Below are positions 28,601 through 42,300 of a stretch of 64,000 bases of DNA, one piece after another (position 1 is the stretch's first letter; each line of letters begins with the position of its first letter). This DNA is from Rhea pennata. Taxonomy: Eukaryota; Chordata; Aves; Rheiformes; Rheidae. Location: the NCBI RefSeq assembly GCF_028389875.1, contig NC_084668.1, forward strand, positions 22,187,493 through 22,251,492, written 5' to 3'. The position numbers and the translations under genes were made by a program. The notes under the pieces are model-generated. The model was not told where the DNA came from and searched no databases. It saw only the letters and a program-made list of their open reading frames with translations.

Positions 28601-31600
28601 GCATTTTAGCTGGATGTTTCCAGCTGGGTTGTTTAGAAATCAGGAGGTACATCTTCTGAAGAGAAATAGTGTGTTCTTCTAATTGTTCTACGGAAGATGC
28701 TTTTAACATGTATGGAGAGAAATTGTAATGTTAGATAGCTCTGATGTTGGGAGGGACTAAATTGTCAACCTTAATTGGACTCAGAAGCAAGATGGATTTG
28801 AACATAGTAATAGAAATTTCAGAATACTGTCACCATACCACATTTAACATAAAAGTATATATTCTCTGAAAAATGAAAAAGATAATGTTTTTCTTAGTTT
28901 ATGTTAACTCTGCTGAACTGTGCTTGGCTAATGTTGTCCTTACCTGTTTTTCAGGTTTTGTAAAAGACACAGGATTAAGTCAAATTCAAATGTTCCATGT
29001 GTCCCGAAAGACTTGTTGATGATGTCAGAATTAGTTCTTCCACAGTTCATCTTTAGTCTTATTCAGCACTTGAGAGAGGGATATAATGAGCCTGGTATGT
29101 TTGAAATTTGCATGCCTCAAATGTATCTTGCTGTGCTTATCATTTGCTTTGCAATCTGTGAAGTCACTGTATGTGAATATAGGAATGCCATCTGTAGTTT
29201 GAATGTATATAGCATGAATCTCATGCGTCTTTTCCTAACTAAGTTTCTGTCTGGCTAGAATATTTGATTATACTCTCTGCTGAAGAGTTTTTCTTAACAT
29301 GAAATATGTTTTAAAGTTACCTAATACTGAATTGAGCTATTCCAGAAAAATGAAATGAGGGTTAATTTAAAACTTGTGTGTGTGTAAATTTTAGAGCATT
29401 TGTAAAGCTCTTGAACAAACTATATTACGTTTACACCAGAACTTCTTGTTATGTGATTTTTTTTTCCCCAGCTCTTGATCTGCCATCAGAGAAGGACTTT
29501 CAAAAAATCCTTCAGGTTTTAGAGCCTCATGTTTCCTTTCTAGAAGACTTGACCAAAATGGGAGGAGCAATGCGATCAGTTCTTACCCAGGTTTTGACTA
29601 GTCAACAGTTCTACAAAGATCTTAGCTCTGGTATGTTTGTGTTATTTTTAATAATTAAATGTTGAAATTATGAAGACTTATGAAAAAGCAAAAGTTATGT
29701 TTATCAGTTTAGTATTGCATGTTTTTATATAACTTCTCAAAACCCAAAAGAATATATGTTTTTAAGGATTTTGTTGTTGATTGGGGGAGGGAAGTGGACT
29801 ACAAGAGCTGCTAGAAAAATTCCTTAAGCCATATGGAACAGAGCTCTTAAGTTGTGTGTCCCAAATAACTTTATAAAGATACATTGTTTCAATAAGAATT
29901 TTTATAGTAGATCCATTCTCTTTAAAATTAAGTGAACATGGCCACCTGGTGCTGAAATAAGATGTATTGGGCTTATTCGAAGTGGAACTTGTCTAATTTA
30001 TTTTAGGATCTGATCTTAAACAAGTTACTGGAGGAGACCTTCTGAATGGCAAAACACTAGTCCGTTCTGCACTTCTGTTCAAATCTTTTTCTTTTTTCTT
30101 AAAAGAAAAGCCCCTCTGAAACAATTATTTGTTCCATTCTCTACCCAGTTGCAATGAATCCAAAAATATTGGGCAGTCACACTTAAAAACTGGTATAAAT
30201 TAACTCTATCTTGTTTTTATGTGATTAGAAGCCCTCATTGTTGAGTCTTGTGCATACTTCCTGTGCATAGGTGTGGAACAAATAGGAGTTAAGATGATTA
30301 TGAGTTCTGCCTTGGCACCAGTTAGTTGAAGAAGCAATTTTCAAGACAATCATCTTTATTTGAAAGGAGAAATGCTACTGCAGGGACATTCATCTCTGCT
30401 ATGTTTCCTTTTTGTTTCCCCGTGAAAGCTTTCAGATCCATGTTTAGTAACATTTGAAAGGGAAAAGTTTGATGGCTTCTCTTTCCCTATGTGTGATGGA
30501 TTTCCTGAGATAGAAAAGTGGGACAGGATGGAAAATAAGACATTCTTACTTGGATTTTTGGAATGGGAAGTATACTTTTCTGAGTAGGTACAAGCAAAAA
30601 GGTCATTCTAGAGCAAAACATGTCTAACTTAGTGAAAGGTGCACAGCTGAAACACCTGCAATTATTTACTCTTCTAGAGTGTATTTTATCCTTATAAGAG
30701 ATTTTTTTTCCCAATCCATTTCATTGTGAAAATTTTATTTTCAAAGTATGCAGTTTGACTTTTAGTCAACAGACAGTTGAAGTGATGAAATCTTTAGAGG
30801 TAGTCGTGGCTAATTGCAGCAACCAGAACTTGATCTTTAAAAGGAAAAATAGCAAACAAATCGTTATTGGATTTCCTCTCCCCCGCCTTGGAAATTTAGG
30901 TTTCTGTTCCTTAAAATGATTTGTAATTAAATTGATCAATAAGGAGGTTAAACTCAGAAAGTCTAGATCTTATTTTCATTGTTTTGAAGTTTAAAAACAA
31001 CTCCCATTTTGCTGTAGCATTATGATGGCGGTAAAATATAAATGAAGTGCATCACACAGAAATGAAGAAAAACACATGCTGATCTGGAGGGGAAAATAAA
31101 AACATTTCTAGGCTTCTGGATTTCAGTTTTTCAGTTGAAAGCTTTGTACTTTTACTTGTGTAGCTTATTAAAACATTTTGGACCATTTTTAGATTACTTA
31201 ATGCTATAAAATAAATTTTGAGAGAGTCTTACTACATAGTCTTTTGTATAGAATGTTAAGTACACAAGCCAGTTAGCTGTTGTTATACTTTAATGATGTT
31301 TTAAATATATATTCAAGGTGTTGGAGAAAATGCATGTGCAAAGACAAGTCACGAAAAGTACCTCATAGCTTTGAAAGGCTCCGGACTGTCATTTCCTGAG
31401 GATAAACTTGCATGTGGTATGCAGGAACAAGGAGCTGGAACTAGTGCATTAGCAGTTCAAGGTTTGTGTAGAAAAATATTTTAAGTAAAGACTTGATTAT
31501 TTCTATTTTCTAGATAAACTCTTATTTATTTATTTTTTTGAATCCACCCTCAATGAAATGTATGGAATTACTTCTTATTTAGCCTAACACCAAATTCCAG

Positions 31601-34600
31601 GACAATTTTAGTTCTATCAGCAGAGCTAAACATACTCGCTTTCGGTTGCTGAAATGCTATGTATCATTATCCAGTCATAGGGTTAGTGGAATTTGAGTAG
31701 GCAACATGTAATTGCTCCTAGTGGAATTTTGTCACTGCAACTAAGTTAAGCCACCTGTTACTACAATAGTGCTGTGGATTTTTTGATCTCTGAAGGCTGT
31801 CAAATATTTTTGCTATTTCTGAAAGACTGTCCCCATTAACTCAGTGCATTAAAGTTCTGCAATGGAACATATTTCTAAATCTCAAATTTTGTATTCTTAA
31901 TAGTGCCTGGAAATCTTGCTCCAACTTCTCAGTCCAATGCTGTGTATCTTTTAAGAAAGTTAATGCAGTATTTCATTTCGTACTGGTTCATTAAATCTCA
32001 TAAAATATTCTCTTTTCAGTATAAGACTTATGAAAGGAATCTCTGAATTTTTTTATTTCAAAAGGTTTAGCAGGTGCTACAGCAACATCAGGACAAGGGA
32101 ATTCTTCAGATGAGGTGAGACTGTTTTTAAAGAATATGATGAACTGCAGCACAATATTAAATGGAGAGAATGCTTGCAGCCAAATACTGCAAACCTTTGC
32201 TCTTTTATTTACCAAGTATTCTCTTCATTTTTGACACTTCGAAATAATAGAGGTTTAAAGGAACAGATCCCATGCCTTTGATTGACAAAAGACCTCTTGA
32301 AAAATCCTTAATTTTGCTAACATTGTTTCAGTTCAGCTTATATAACCAATACAGAAGAAACTTATTTAGGTAGTTCAAAAGTTGCTATCAAGTAAACTGG
32401 TCTTGATTAAAGCAAGCTTAAAGCATGTGGTGCCCGAGAATGGTGCTGGCAGTTTTTGGCACTTGAGAATCCAACTGAGCTGGTGATAGCAGCAGTGAGA
32501 ATTTCTCTGTAGATAAATTCCCATGTGCGGACTCTATCTTATTTACCAAACATACTGAGTGGGAGTAAAAAGGAGAAAATCTACTTCTAGCATTAGCTAT
32601 AAAAAAACAAAGGAATAAGGAAAGTTAAAGGCTGGTAGAGTTACCTTATCAGTTTATTCTCATTTTATTGCAGTATTATTTAACAACCTAGCTAGTAGCC
32701 TTAGCAGCCATTCAGCTTGACCTTTAGGATATGATAGTATGATAGGGTAGTATAACAAACTTTAACTAATGTAAAATATAATCTTGCATAGGATGTTTGT
32801 TTATATTGAATGTTATGTGAACAAGTACTGGAGTAAAAACAATTATTGTTTGTGTATGTCCAGAACAAGTTGTATCACATGTTTGCTTCTGTCACCAGCA
32901 CAACAGCATCTGTTATGCTCTCAGCAGTGCTATTTATAATTTGGCATTTTTCAAAGTATTGCTTGTTGTTTTTTTTCACCATCACTTGACAACCCCCTCC
33001 AAACATTAATAATAAACTGCTAGCAGTGTCGCTGTTAATGCCCATGAATTAAGAAAGTAATTCAAGTTCATCTTAATAATCATAAGTATTATTTTAATTA
33101 AAGTTAAAATCACTCAGAGAGCTTGTTTATAATTTGCCACTAGACAAGGCAGAGGGAGGGGAGTAAACTGAAGCTGTTCAGAGTTTGAAGAGAGATTAGG
33201 TGGGGGTGACATTTCCTTTGGCAAAGATGTCTAAGGTGGAGGTAGGAGCAGAGATGTACTTCAGGGAGATGGCTATTTTTTTTTTTAACCAGGATAAGTT
33301 TCAAGGAAAAGGTATTTTATGAATAAATTAGGAGGCAGCAATTGCACTCTAGCTTGTCAGTTAGGGATGTCTGTTTTCTAGAGAGATTTTTCTTTCTAAT
33401 CCCCGGGATATAAATATAAATAGCTATATTTAACATGTAGGTTTTTTATTATGTTACCACAGATGTGATTTTTCTAAACTGAGATTCTGCATATACTCAT
33501 ATACTTGGGGTCAATTTTCAAATGTTAATTCATTATTTGGATACAGTGTAACAAAAAAAGAGAGAGACCTTGTTTTGAGATCCTTTTTTAGAAAACTAGA
33601 ATAAAACAAGAATAAGGAAGTAACATGGCAGCTAAAGCAATAAGTGCTTAGAATGTAGATGCTCTTTATATTTGCATGCCTAAATTTTCCCTTTGATCAA
33701 ATCAGATTGATACAATATGGGATGCAATTTAAAAATAATGTCAAGAGCTGCTTAATATTCTTTGGGAAATCAAAAAACAAAGAATGAGAGGGTCTTGTGT
33801 GTGTGTGGCAGATGAATTCTGCATTGGTAAATCGCAGTTACGAGTGTCTCCAAAAGAGTTTTTTTGTTATTACTGTTTTCTAATCTTGGTCTGCTTGGCC
33901 AATATGGGTTGCTGAAAAGAAAGTGTAATCTTTTCATATAAAAGCCAAAAAACACCCTGATCTAGTGGAAGCCTGAAATGCTATTACAGAAATGAGGAAG
34001 AAATTTCATTGTTTTATGACTTCTCCTCTCCCCACTCCCATTACCCAGTAAGCAGCGGAGGGCATTTACAGCCTTTCTTAATGTCCTATTATACTCTTAT
34101 AGGAGTGTAAAACTTGTGAGTAATGTGACAAGGGTATACTCTTAACAGGGTTTTCTTCCTCTGGTATTTAGGATGAATCTGGAAAGACTAATATTCGTGT
34201 TTTTAACAGATGAGTCTTAAAGGTTGCATTGTTTCACACATGAAAGCGCTTTACCTAGGCTAGAAATTAAATGTTACTTCTGGAGGAAACTGAATAGCTT
34301 GACTAGCATAGTTCAGCATTTAGCTTCATTTTTACAGTAGTAGATGGTTCTAACCAAAAAAGCCCCCAAAACTGAGAGATGAATATAGCCTGGGGTGCAT
34401 AAGAATGCACCCCAGAATGCACCCCCACACCTGAAGCAGTATGAACTCCTTCCTGCTTTTCTCAAAAGTTTTGTCTTCCGTTTTATGAATAAATTAGGAG
34501 GCAGCAATTGCACTCTAGCTTGTCAGTTAGGGATGTCTGTTTTCTAGAGAGATTTTTCTTTCTAATCTCCAGGATATAAATATAAATAGCTATATTTAAC

Positions 34601-36311
34601 ATGTAGGTTTTTTATTATGTTACCACAGATGTGATTTTTCTAAACTGAGATTCTGCATATACTCATATAGTTGGAGAGAACTGACCATTGCTTTCCTTTA
34701 TGAATTCTTTTCCCTCATGTCTGTCTGAGCAAGAGCCAAGAAAGGACAGCTCTAAGTCTGTCCTATTTAAGAAATTACTGTTACAGGTAATCAGTCAGTC
34801 CATGAGTATTTTGACCATATTGAAAGATAAGCTTTTTGTATTGTATGTCTCAGTTTGGCTGTTCTTGTAGTTTAGTGAGCACTCAAATTCCTTATTACTT
34901 AGTTGTATAAAGTTACTGACTCCAGTTGCTTTTTAATGTATTCGTATTGTAAAAATCAGACCACTCTAGCTATAAAATGGTATATAATTTTTAAATAAAA
35001 TTTAATATCTGAATTTAGGATGGAAGTAGCTCACTTTAGTCATATTATTAAATAATCTGTTCTGTAAAGTAAATCCAGGTGGCTTTCAGCTGTTATTTAG
35101 GTGCATTTACAGAGCATTATCAAATGGGTAAAAATAAGATGTTCCATGTTTGCTTACACATAACCCCTTATTCTTAATCCCTTGGCTTGAGGGATGCAGT
35201 GTGATCTATCACTTGCTATCTCATGGCTGTTAAAACTTCTGCACTTGACACTAAATTTTAATCCAAACTTATTGCAGCACTAGAAACTCAACACAATTGA
35301 GACTATACTTATCTTTTCTCAAGTCACTCATAGCTTTCCTTTCTTTTGGTGAAATCTGTTCAAAAGTTGCAAGGAAGACCTGCTATATGTTTAAAATTTT
35401 CCCCTGCTACAGAAGGGGCCGTGTAGTGTTTTTCAGAGCAAATGCATTACTCAGTTTGTACCTTTCTAGTTAAGTGCCCTTCTGGCAACTGTGGCTTTAC
35501 TGAAGTCACTGAATTGGTCTAAAGACCTCTAGCTGGCACCTCTCTAGCAACAGGAGTTTAGATTCAGGAGTTCAGATTTGTTTTTCTTCAGGAGACTTTA
35601 GGTTGCAGACTCCTGCAGTGTTCACAAAGACCACAGGAGAGCAAGCAGTTCACATGCATGTCTGTCTCAAAAGTGAGTCACAAAATTTTTGTGTAAAGAT
35701 ACTGAAAAGGTGAAGGAAGTTTTAACCATTAACATGATACTTTTGGTCAGTCCTTAGATAAAATATGAATAACCTTTCTCTCTAAGAAAGGAGAATCGCT
35801 TTTTGAGTTCCAGGCCCTTAATCATCCTCTTGAAGTTTGGGACTAGAGTACAGGAGGAGGATATTGATTACTTTTGTTTTTAACCGTAGATACCTACCTT
35901 ATCTCTCACTTCGTTAGGTCCTGTAGGGATTGTTCTTTATTTCACCCTTTCATTAGGAGTGCCATTGTTAGTAAAGATACATGCAGCACTTAATACAGCC
36001 CTCCAACGTGGCATTCTGTTCTAACACCCAGTATTGGCTTTTGTGAAGTGGTGGTGATGATGTTTTTAACTTGCAATGCATTTTAGAAGCTTTACTTTCT
36101 TGTTTGTAGAGTGCTTTGAGAGCTTCAGATGACAATTGCCTATATAAAGTGCTTCCATTATTCTCTAGGGAACTTTTTATTAGAATTCACCTCCTAAAGC
36201 TGTCAAAAAATGACTTAATTCTTTGATTCAAACTACGTTGATTAGAAATTGTGGAGCTAATTTTCTGCGTTGCTGTCTTGATTATTAGCCAATGAGTTGG
36301 CAGACTTAAAA

Positions 36312-36349
<38 letters not shown>

Positions 36350-39300
36350 AACAAAATCCTACAGATGAATAAAGTGAAACTTTGGATTTGCAACCTTTAG
36401 GAATGTTATAGTGATAAACGTTTTTCTAGCAATCAGTTTCCAAAATCAGAACAGTTAACTGACAAAATTAATTAAATAGATGAAGATATCTGAACTTGCA
36501 GATGATACTGATGCTGTAGGGATAAGACAGCAATTTAGAAAACTGTTTTTCTAGTGAGTTGCACTGAGTCCATGGTTCCTGTAAACAGCTAAATTATTTT
36601 CTGGTAAGAGAACCTATTCAGGGACTTTTTGTTTTAGCTTGATAGTTGAGCCAGAATTTTGAGAGCATTAGTCTCTTAGCAATAAAATTCTAAATATACA
36701 GTTATCAATTTTTTTAAACTCTTCCCCTACCCCAGGAGGACCAGGATGGTAGCCAAGGTGTGGGCAAGCGCAAGAGGGTGAAACTAAGCAGCACCACCAA
36801 AGGTATTTATAAAGCACTGATCTCAGTTTATCATATTTGCTTTATGTCTATCTTAAGAAGTATCTAGGAGTATTCCTTCATTTCCTAAGCACTGTGGTGC
36901 TGCATGCGACACAGGTATTAAACATAGCAAAGTCTGTGAAAAACAGGAAGTGAAATTGCTCTAGCTGGTAACTTTCATTTCACTTGGGAGTTAGTACAGT
37001 GGTACTGGGTCTTTCTTTGACCAGTAACTTGTCACCTTTATGTTGCAAGTCAGCCTCTAACAAATGATTCCATTTTCACTGTGGCAAGCAAGATTACAAT
37101 AAAGCTTGGCAACCAAGTTTTTGACATGTTTATTCCTGAGAATTTTTTTTGATTATGCCATTGTACAATGTAATTGTATTCTTAGCCAGGCAAGAATGCT
37201 TCTCTCTGGTTCTGGTTGGTCTTTTCCACTCTGTTCTTCTCGTGACCGTTTATGAAAAAGATACTTGGATGAATTTTCCTTTGAAACCATTCTATTATTT
37301 TCCTAGATTAAAATTAGTCCTCCCTGTAATTTCTAGCCCAGCACAATTGGCTCTCACATTGAGGTTAGTGCAAGTTTTAATTGAAGAATGACCATAAGTT
37401 AGCAATATGGTAGCCTGATCCTGTGTTTCTTCATAGTATGTTTTTGTGCTAGAAAGGCATTTAATAACATTTAAATTTCTGATATTAAATTTAAAATACC
37501 ATATTTAAAAAGAGTATGAGGAAACTGACTTAGGTAGCCCAAAGAAATTGGAAACTTTGAGAAAGGAATATTTGTGTGTAAAACAGTGATGAAAGCTGGA
37601 ATAACTTTTTTGGAAAGGCTTTGAAGTAAGAAGATGTTGTGAGGAGTATGGGAAAGGAGGATTGATTATTTCTAATGTTTTAAGATTGAAGAAAAGAGAC
37701 TGGGAAGCTAGAGAAGTAGAGAACTAATATTTTGGCAAGCCTGTTGTTAGGAGGTGATCTTACAAATGGTGTGCAAAGGTTTGTGAAGGGCCTGAAGACA
37801 GCGGTGCTTTGGCTTCTGTATAGCACAGTCATAAATGTGTGTATGTGTAGGCATAAGAAAGAATGAGAGACACTTAGAATGAACCAGAGCTGTGACAGAG
37901 AATAGGAATGCTGTGGAAGAGGTGATAGTTTTGCAGAAATGCAGAAGATTTATTTGCATGCAAAGAAAGTGCTCTCACTTCAATTTTAGAAAGTGTCCAC
38001 ATGCCCAAAATAAGTTAGAGGCAGTGATGCAAGAAAAAAACACAGTTTTTCTGATGCATAGTAACAGATTGTGGGAAGTGGGAGGGAGGAAGCACAGGAT
38101 TAGAAGCTACCAGGTCTGAAAACCCTTACCAGCAGTGGCATTTCAGGAAAAGTGATTCTTGAATTCAACCTTTCATTTCCCCCCAGGGTTGTAGTCTTCC
38201 CCCTCTGAGGCGTCCCAACATGGACTGTGCTCATGATGTTGATAGCTCCCAATAGCTCCTGATTTTCAGCCCCAGAGGAGGGAGTCTGCCAATGGGGGAA
38301 GGGTAAGTATCTGTTTTTATTAAATATTGGATAGTTTTCTGAAGTTTTCAGTATTCATATTTTATGTCCAATAGGGTATAAAATAAGAGTATGAAAAGAA
38401 AATTTTAGAAAACTGAGTATTGAATAAAAACAGATTTACCCTTTCTGTATAAGCAGACTCCCTATTCTAGATGTTAAGTGTTACTGTGTTCACGGGGCTA
38501 CTTACACACGGGGGACATCTTGGAATGCTAGGACCAGTATTCCAGAAAGACTTTTAAAACAGACTATCGAATCTTTTGTAGCAATGGGAAAGAATAAAAG
38601 GTTTCTTTAAAGAACTGACAGTTTTTGTATTGAGGTGTTGCTCATACGGGTATGGGACTGAGTATTGAGAGACTCTGTTGCTACTCTGGTTTAAAACCTT
38701 CATCCATCTAAAATACCCGATGTCTATAAAACCTTCATCCATCTAAAATACCCGATGTCTAAGACAATTTCAAACCACAGGCACTATTTTCTTATTTGTT
38801 AACAGAAATTTAAAATCCCATGATGCTTTTCACAAGAGTGGGAGCAATTAGCCCCAGTGTTTTTGACAAATTTTCCAAGTTGGGTAAGAGCATTCTGCCT
38901 ACTTAAATTCTCTAGCAGGTGTAACTGGATCTGTATTCTGCCCCTACCTGAAACTGCTGTATAAAGAAGTTATTGCACGCTATTTAACTGTGATAGTATG
39001 CGTCAGAGGAAGCTGCGGTTCGGTGATGGATAAAGTGTACATCGCTCGTCTTCATGCCTGGTGCTTACGCTCAGTGGCCTTTGGAACGTACCTAAACCTG
39101 CGCTGTCTGCTCTGAGGACAGAGGACTTGAGTCTGCATGGCTGCTAATCTTTCATGGGCAGTATATTCATAAACATAATTTCTTATTAAGGGTCAAGGAA
39201 GAGAATATGAAAGATCCTCACATCTGCTGTAGTAGATGATGTGTAACTTTTTACAAAACGTTTTAAAATTAGGACATCTTTCATGATTTGGTGAAAGCAA

Positions 39301-42300
39301 TCTGTTTTTATTTCAACAGTTACAGAATATATTGAATAAAATACATTCTTTGTGTGGGTTGTTAGAGTTTATTCTTGAGGAGATTTTTAAATTTTAAATT
39401 ATTCTCTATTTCTTATGGTATTTAGCAATTCCTAAGATATTTTGGAGTAATTGGTCATTTGACAGTGGAACTCTGGCCCTTGGTAATGGTGGAAAATGAA
39501 GGTGATTCCTGCTTTGCCAGCAGGCCCAAAGCCGTCCAGTGCAGTCCCTAAAGCTGTCATACCTTGGCAGAGAAGAGTCTTCAAGGCCAGATGTCCAGAT
39601 TCAGCATTCTCGAATCTGTGGCAGTTCAGGAGCACTTCATACCTTAGTCCTGTGCCTTCCCTTCACCTTACCTTAATATAAGGTTTTGTTTGCTGAGTGT
39701 ATCCCCAGGTCTATTTGATTCCTACAGGTAGAGGAGCATTACTATTTTCCATAGTCCTTATACACTGTAGGAGTGAACGAGGCCTGTTGTAGCTTTAAAT
39801 CAAAAGTCATAAATCTTTTGAAGGATGATGGTGAAGAGGTTATGTATTTTAATAGCTTTTAAGTGGAATTAGCGTAATTTATGTCCTAGCAAGTGATAAA
39901 TTCATGAACAGTTTAATCTAGCAGAGATCAGTGTGTGTGCAGCTGTGCAGTGAAGCGGGTCAGGACACTGATCCAGTTGAAAATTCAGGTGACAAAAAAG
40001 AAAGGAGTTTCCGTTCTTGACTAGGTTCCCCACGTGGATGGACAAGCAATACTGCCAGCGTGAACAAAGGGGCAGTGTGAGTGACCAGGGCTGCATGGGG
40101 AAGGATGGGAGCGTCTCTTCGGATACTAGCTAGACCTAGGCTGATACCTGACCATAAGATTATGGTGACTTTTACATTAAAAAAAAGGGGGGGGGGGGAG
40201 GAGATACTTTTATCAGTCATTGAACTGAGAGCTGTATATAACTTGAAAAATTAGTGCATACATTGCTTTAAAAATATGAGTAGCTCACACATTATTTATT
40301 CTATTTAGCTTGCTTAGGGTTTTGTGAACAGAAAGGCTGATACCTGACCATAAGATTATGGTGACTTTTACATTAAAAAAAAAGGGGGGGGGAGGAGATA
40401 CTTTTATCAGTCATTGAACTGAGAGCTGTATATAACTTGAAAAATTAGTGCATACATTGCTTTAAAAATATGAGTAGCTCACACATTATTTATTCTATTT
40501 AGCTTGCTTAGGGTTTTGTGAACAGAACGTAAATGCTGTTAAATGGTAAAACTCATCACTTACCATAAATTGTATTTTGCTATTTTGCAGTTTTCTTTAT
40601 TAAATAATGGTCTACGTTATTAATAGTTTTTCTCAGTTGGGTGACTGTGTATATATTTTGTAGATTGTTTCATTAAAATCAGGGGAGATACTACAGTAAG
40701 GAGATAAGGTTCAATGCAATTGATGAAGATGGGTTCTGTGTGATAGAATTGTACTGAAAACTCACGTTGGCTTCTCTGGTGCATCCTTTTTTTATTATCA
40801 ACTCTGACACTGCTCAGTGTTGGCCATGCTTAGTTTCCCAGTGTTTTTGAAAAAATACTATTATTTGTAGAATGCACTGAGGTGTTCCTAAATTTTTGTT
40901 ATTGAGTCTTATATAAGATACTACACTGCACTATAATTTGTTATTTAAAAGAATTATGACATTACACATCCCTTCCTCCAACTTTTTATACAGATCAATC
41001 TATCATGGATGTTTTGAAGCATAAGTGTTTTCTAGAAGAATTATTATTTTGGACAATAAAATACGAATTCCCACAAAAGATGGTGACTTTCTTACTCAAC
41101 ATGCTGCCAGATCAAGATTATAAGGTACTTGTCTGTCTTCACCGAAATGTTAAAATCTTTCCATATTCACATTTTGAGTTTATATTATGATTTTCATGAG
41201 ACCAATAATACAGATCTCTTACCATGTTTTCAGTGTTTTGTTAGAAAGCCTTAAAGTGTAGAAAGAGTGCAAGAGTATGAAAAGAGATATGGAGAAAACA
41301 AGGTTAATGATTTGCGAGCAGCAGTATTAATTTTGTTCAAATGTTTTATTTTCTTCCTTTTTGGCTGTTAGTGAATATTTGGGTAAGTTGGATTTTTTTT
41401 TATTTTACTTTGTAAATTGGATTTTTTTTTTCAGTTAAAACATGTGCATCAACACTAAGTAATTCCATGTGATCCATGTGATATGACTGTTAAATTATTG
41501 TGGTGACTTCATTCCTGTTGCAGCTGTTCCTAGTAGGCAGTGGTTTCACCAAGTAGGCCATTACGCTGTGGATTTTCTGGCTGCAGCTATGGCCTAGATG
41601 ATTTTGGCAGCCTTCCAGCTGCCTACTTAGAGTTTTGCACTTGTCCATACCAAATGTCTACAGGTCTGGAGTCATGAAGACTGGATGTCATCTTCCTGTT
41701 TTAAATCTTGGTGTGCAGCCCGGTTTGGTTGTTTGCTCTGTGTGTTCGGGGACCTAGCGCATAGCAGTTAGGCTTAACATTTTGCTGTGATCGCATGTCA
41801 TAACTTTGAGTTGTGCTAATGTCTTGGACCTTCTCATTCCCTGCTGAGAGGCAAAAATCAAGAGACCTTGAAGTCCAGACATGGAGATTTCTGCAAAAAT
41901 TTCAGTTTATAATGGAGTAGCTATGTATCTGGGCCATCTTAAAACAGTGCGATATCAAAGCAAAAGATATGAAGAAATCTTGCAAGAAATTGAATGATAA
42001 AATATGGTTCTTCAGCAATGCTTGGTCCATGTCAAGGCAAGATGGACAGCGTTTTGGTTTGGGATACCAGCATATATTCATCTTGGTCTCCAATTCAGCT
42101 AATACATGATGAAGCATGAAGACTTCTTGCTTGATGCTCACTTGCCATGAAGCTAGAATTATTTTCAATATTTGAGACCCACATGGATGTGCAGTTTTCT
42201 GGCTCCGTTTTGAGCTAAACTCCTGCTTCTGAACTACCAGCAGCACAGCAGAGGAATCTGGTAAGCATTCCTGTGTTTGCCTTTATACTATATCATTTAA

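Larger units (their letters stand above)
13993..28954 (+). other. UBR3: UBR3 intron 1, about 15 kb
   Basis: GT-AG (donor GTGAGC, acceptor ctgtttttcag). It starts inside the CpG island with GGGCC repeats at about 14012-14033, then becomes AT-rich. It holds a 12-G run (23205-23216), a 29-T run (25589-25617), and a CR1 LINE fragment (25972-27002). No additional exon was recognised, but short alternative exons cannot be excluded. Confidence 0.85.
32115..36735 (+). other. UBR3: UBR3 intron 5
   Basis: Holds two copies of a 194-bp segment (33315-33508 and 34481-34674), an 11-bp-arm hairpin at 34390-34415, and a 31-T run at 36315-36345. Otherwise AT-rich and unrecognised. Confidence 0.8.
36803..40993 (+). 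other. UBR3: UBR3 intron 6
   Basis: Holds a 35-bp tandem duplication (38693-38762) and a 196-bp tandem duplication (40138-40527). Otherwise unrecognised. Confidence 0.8.
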
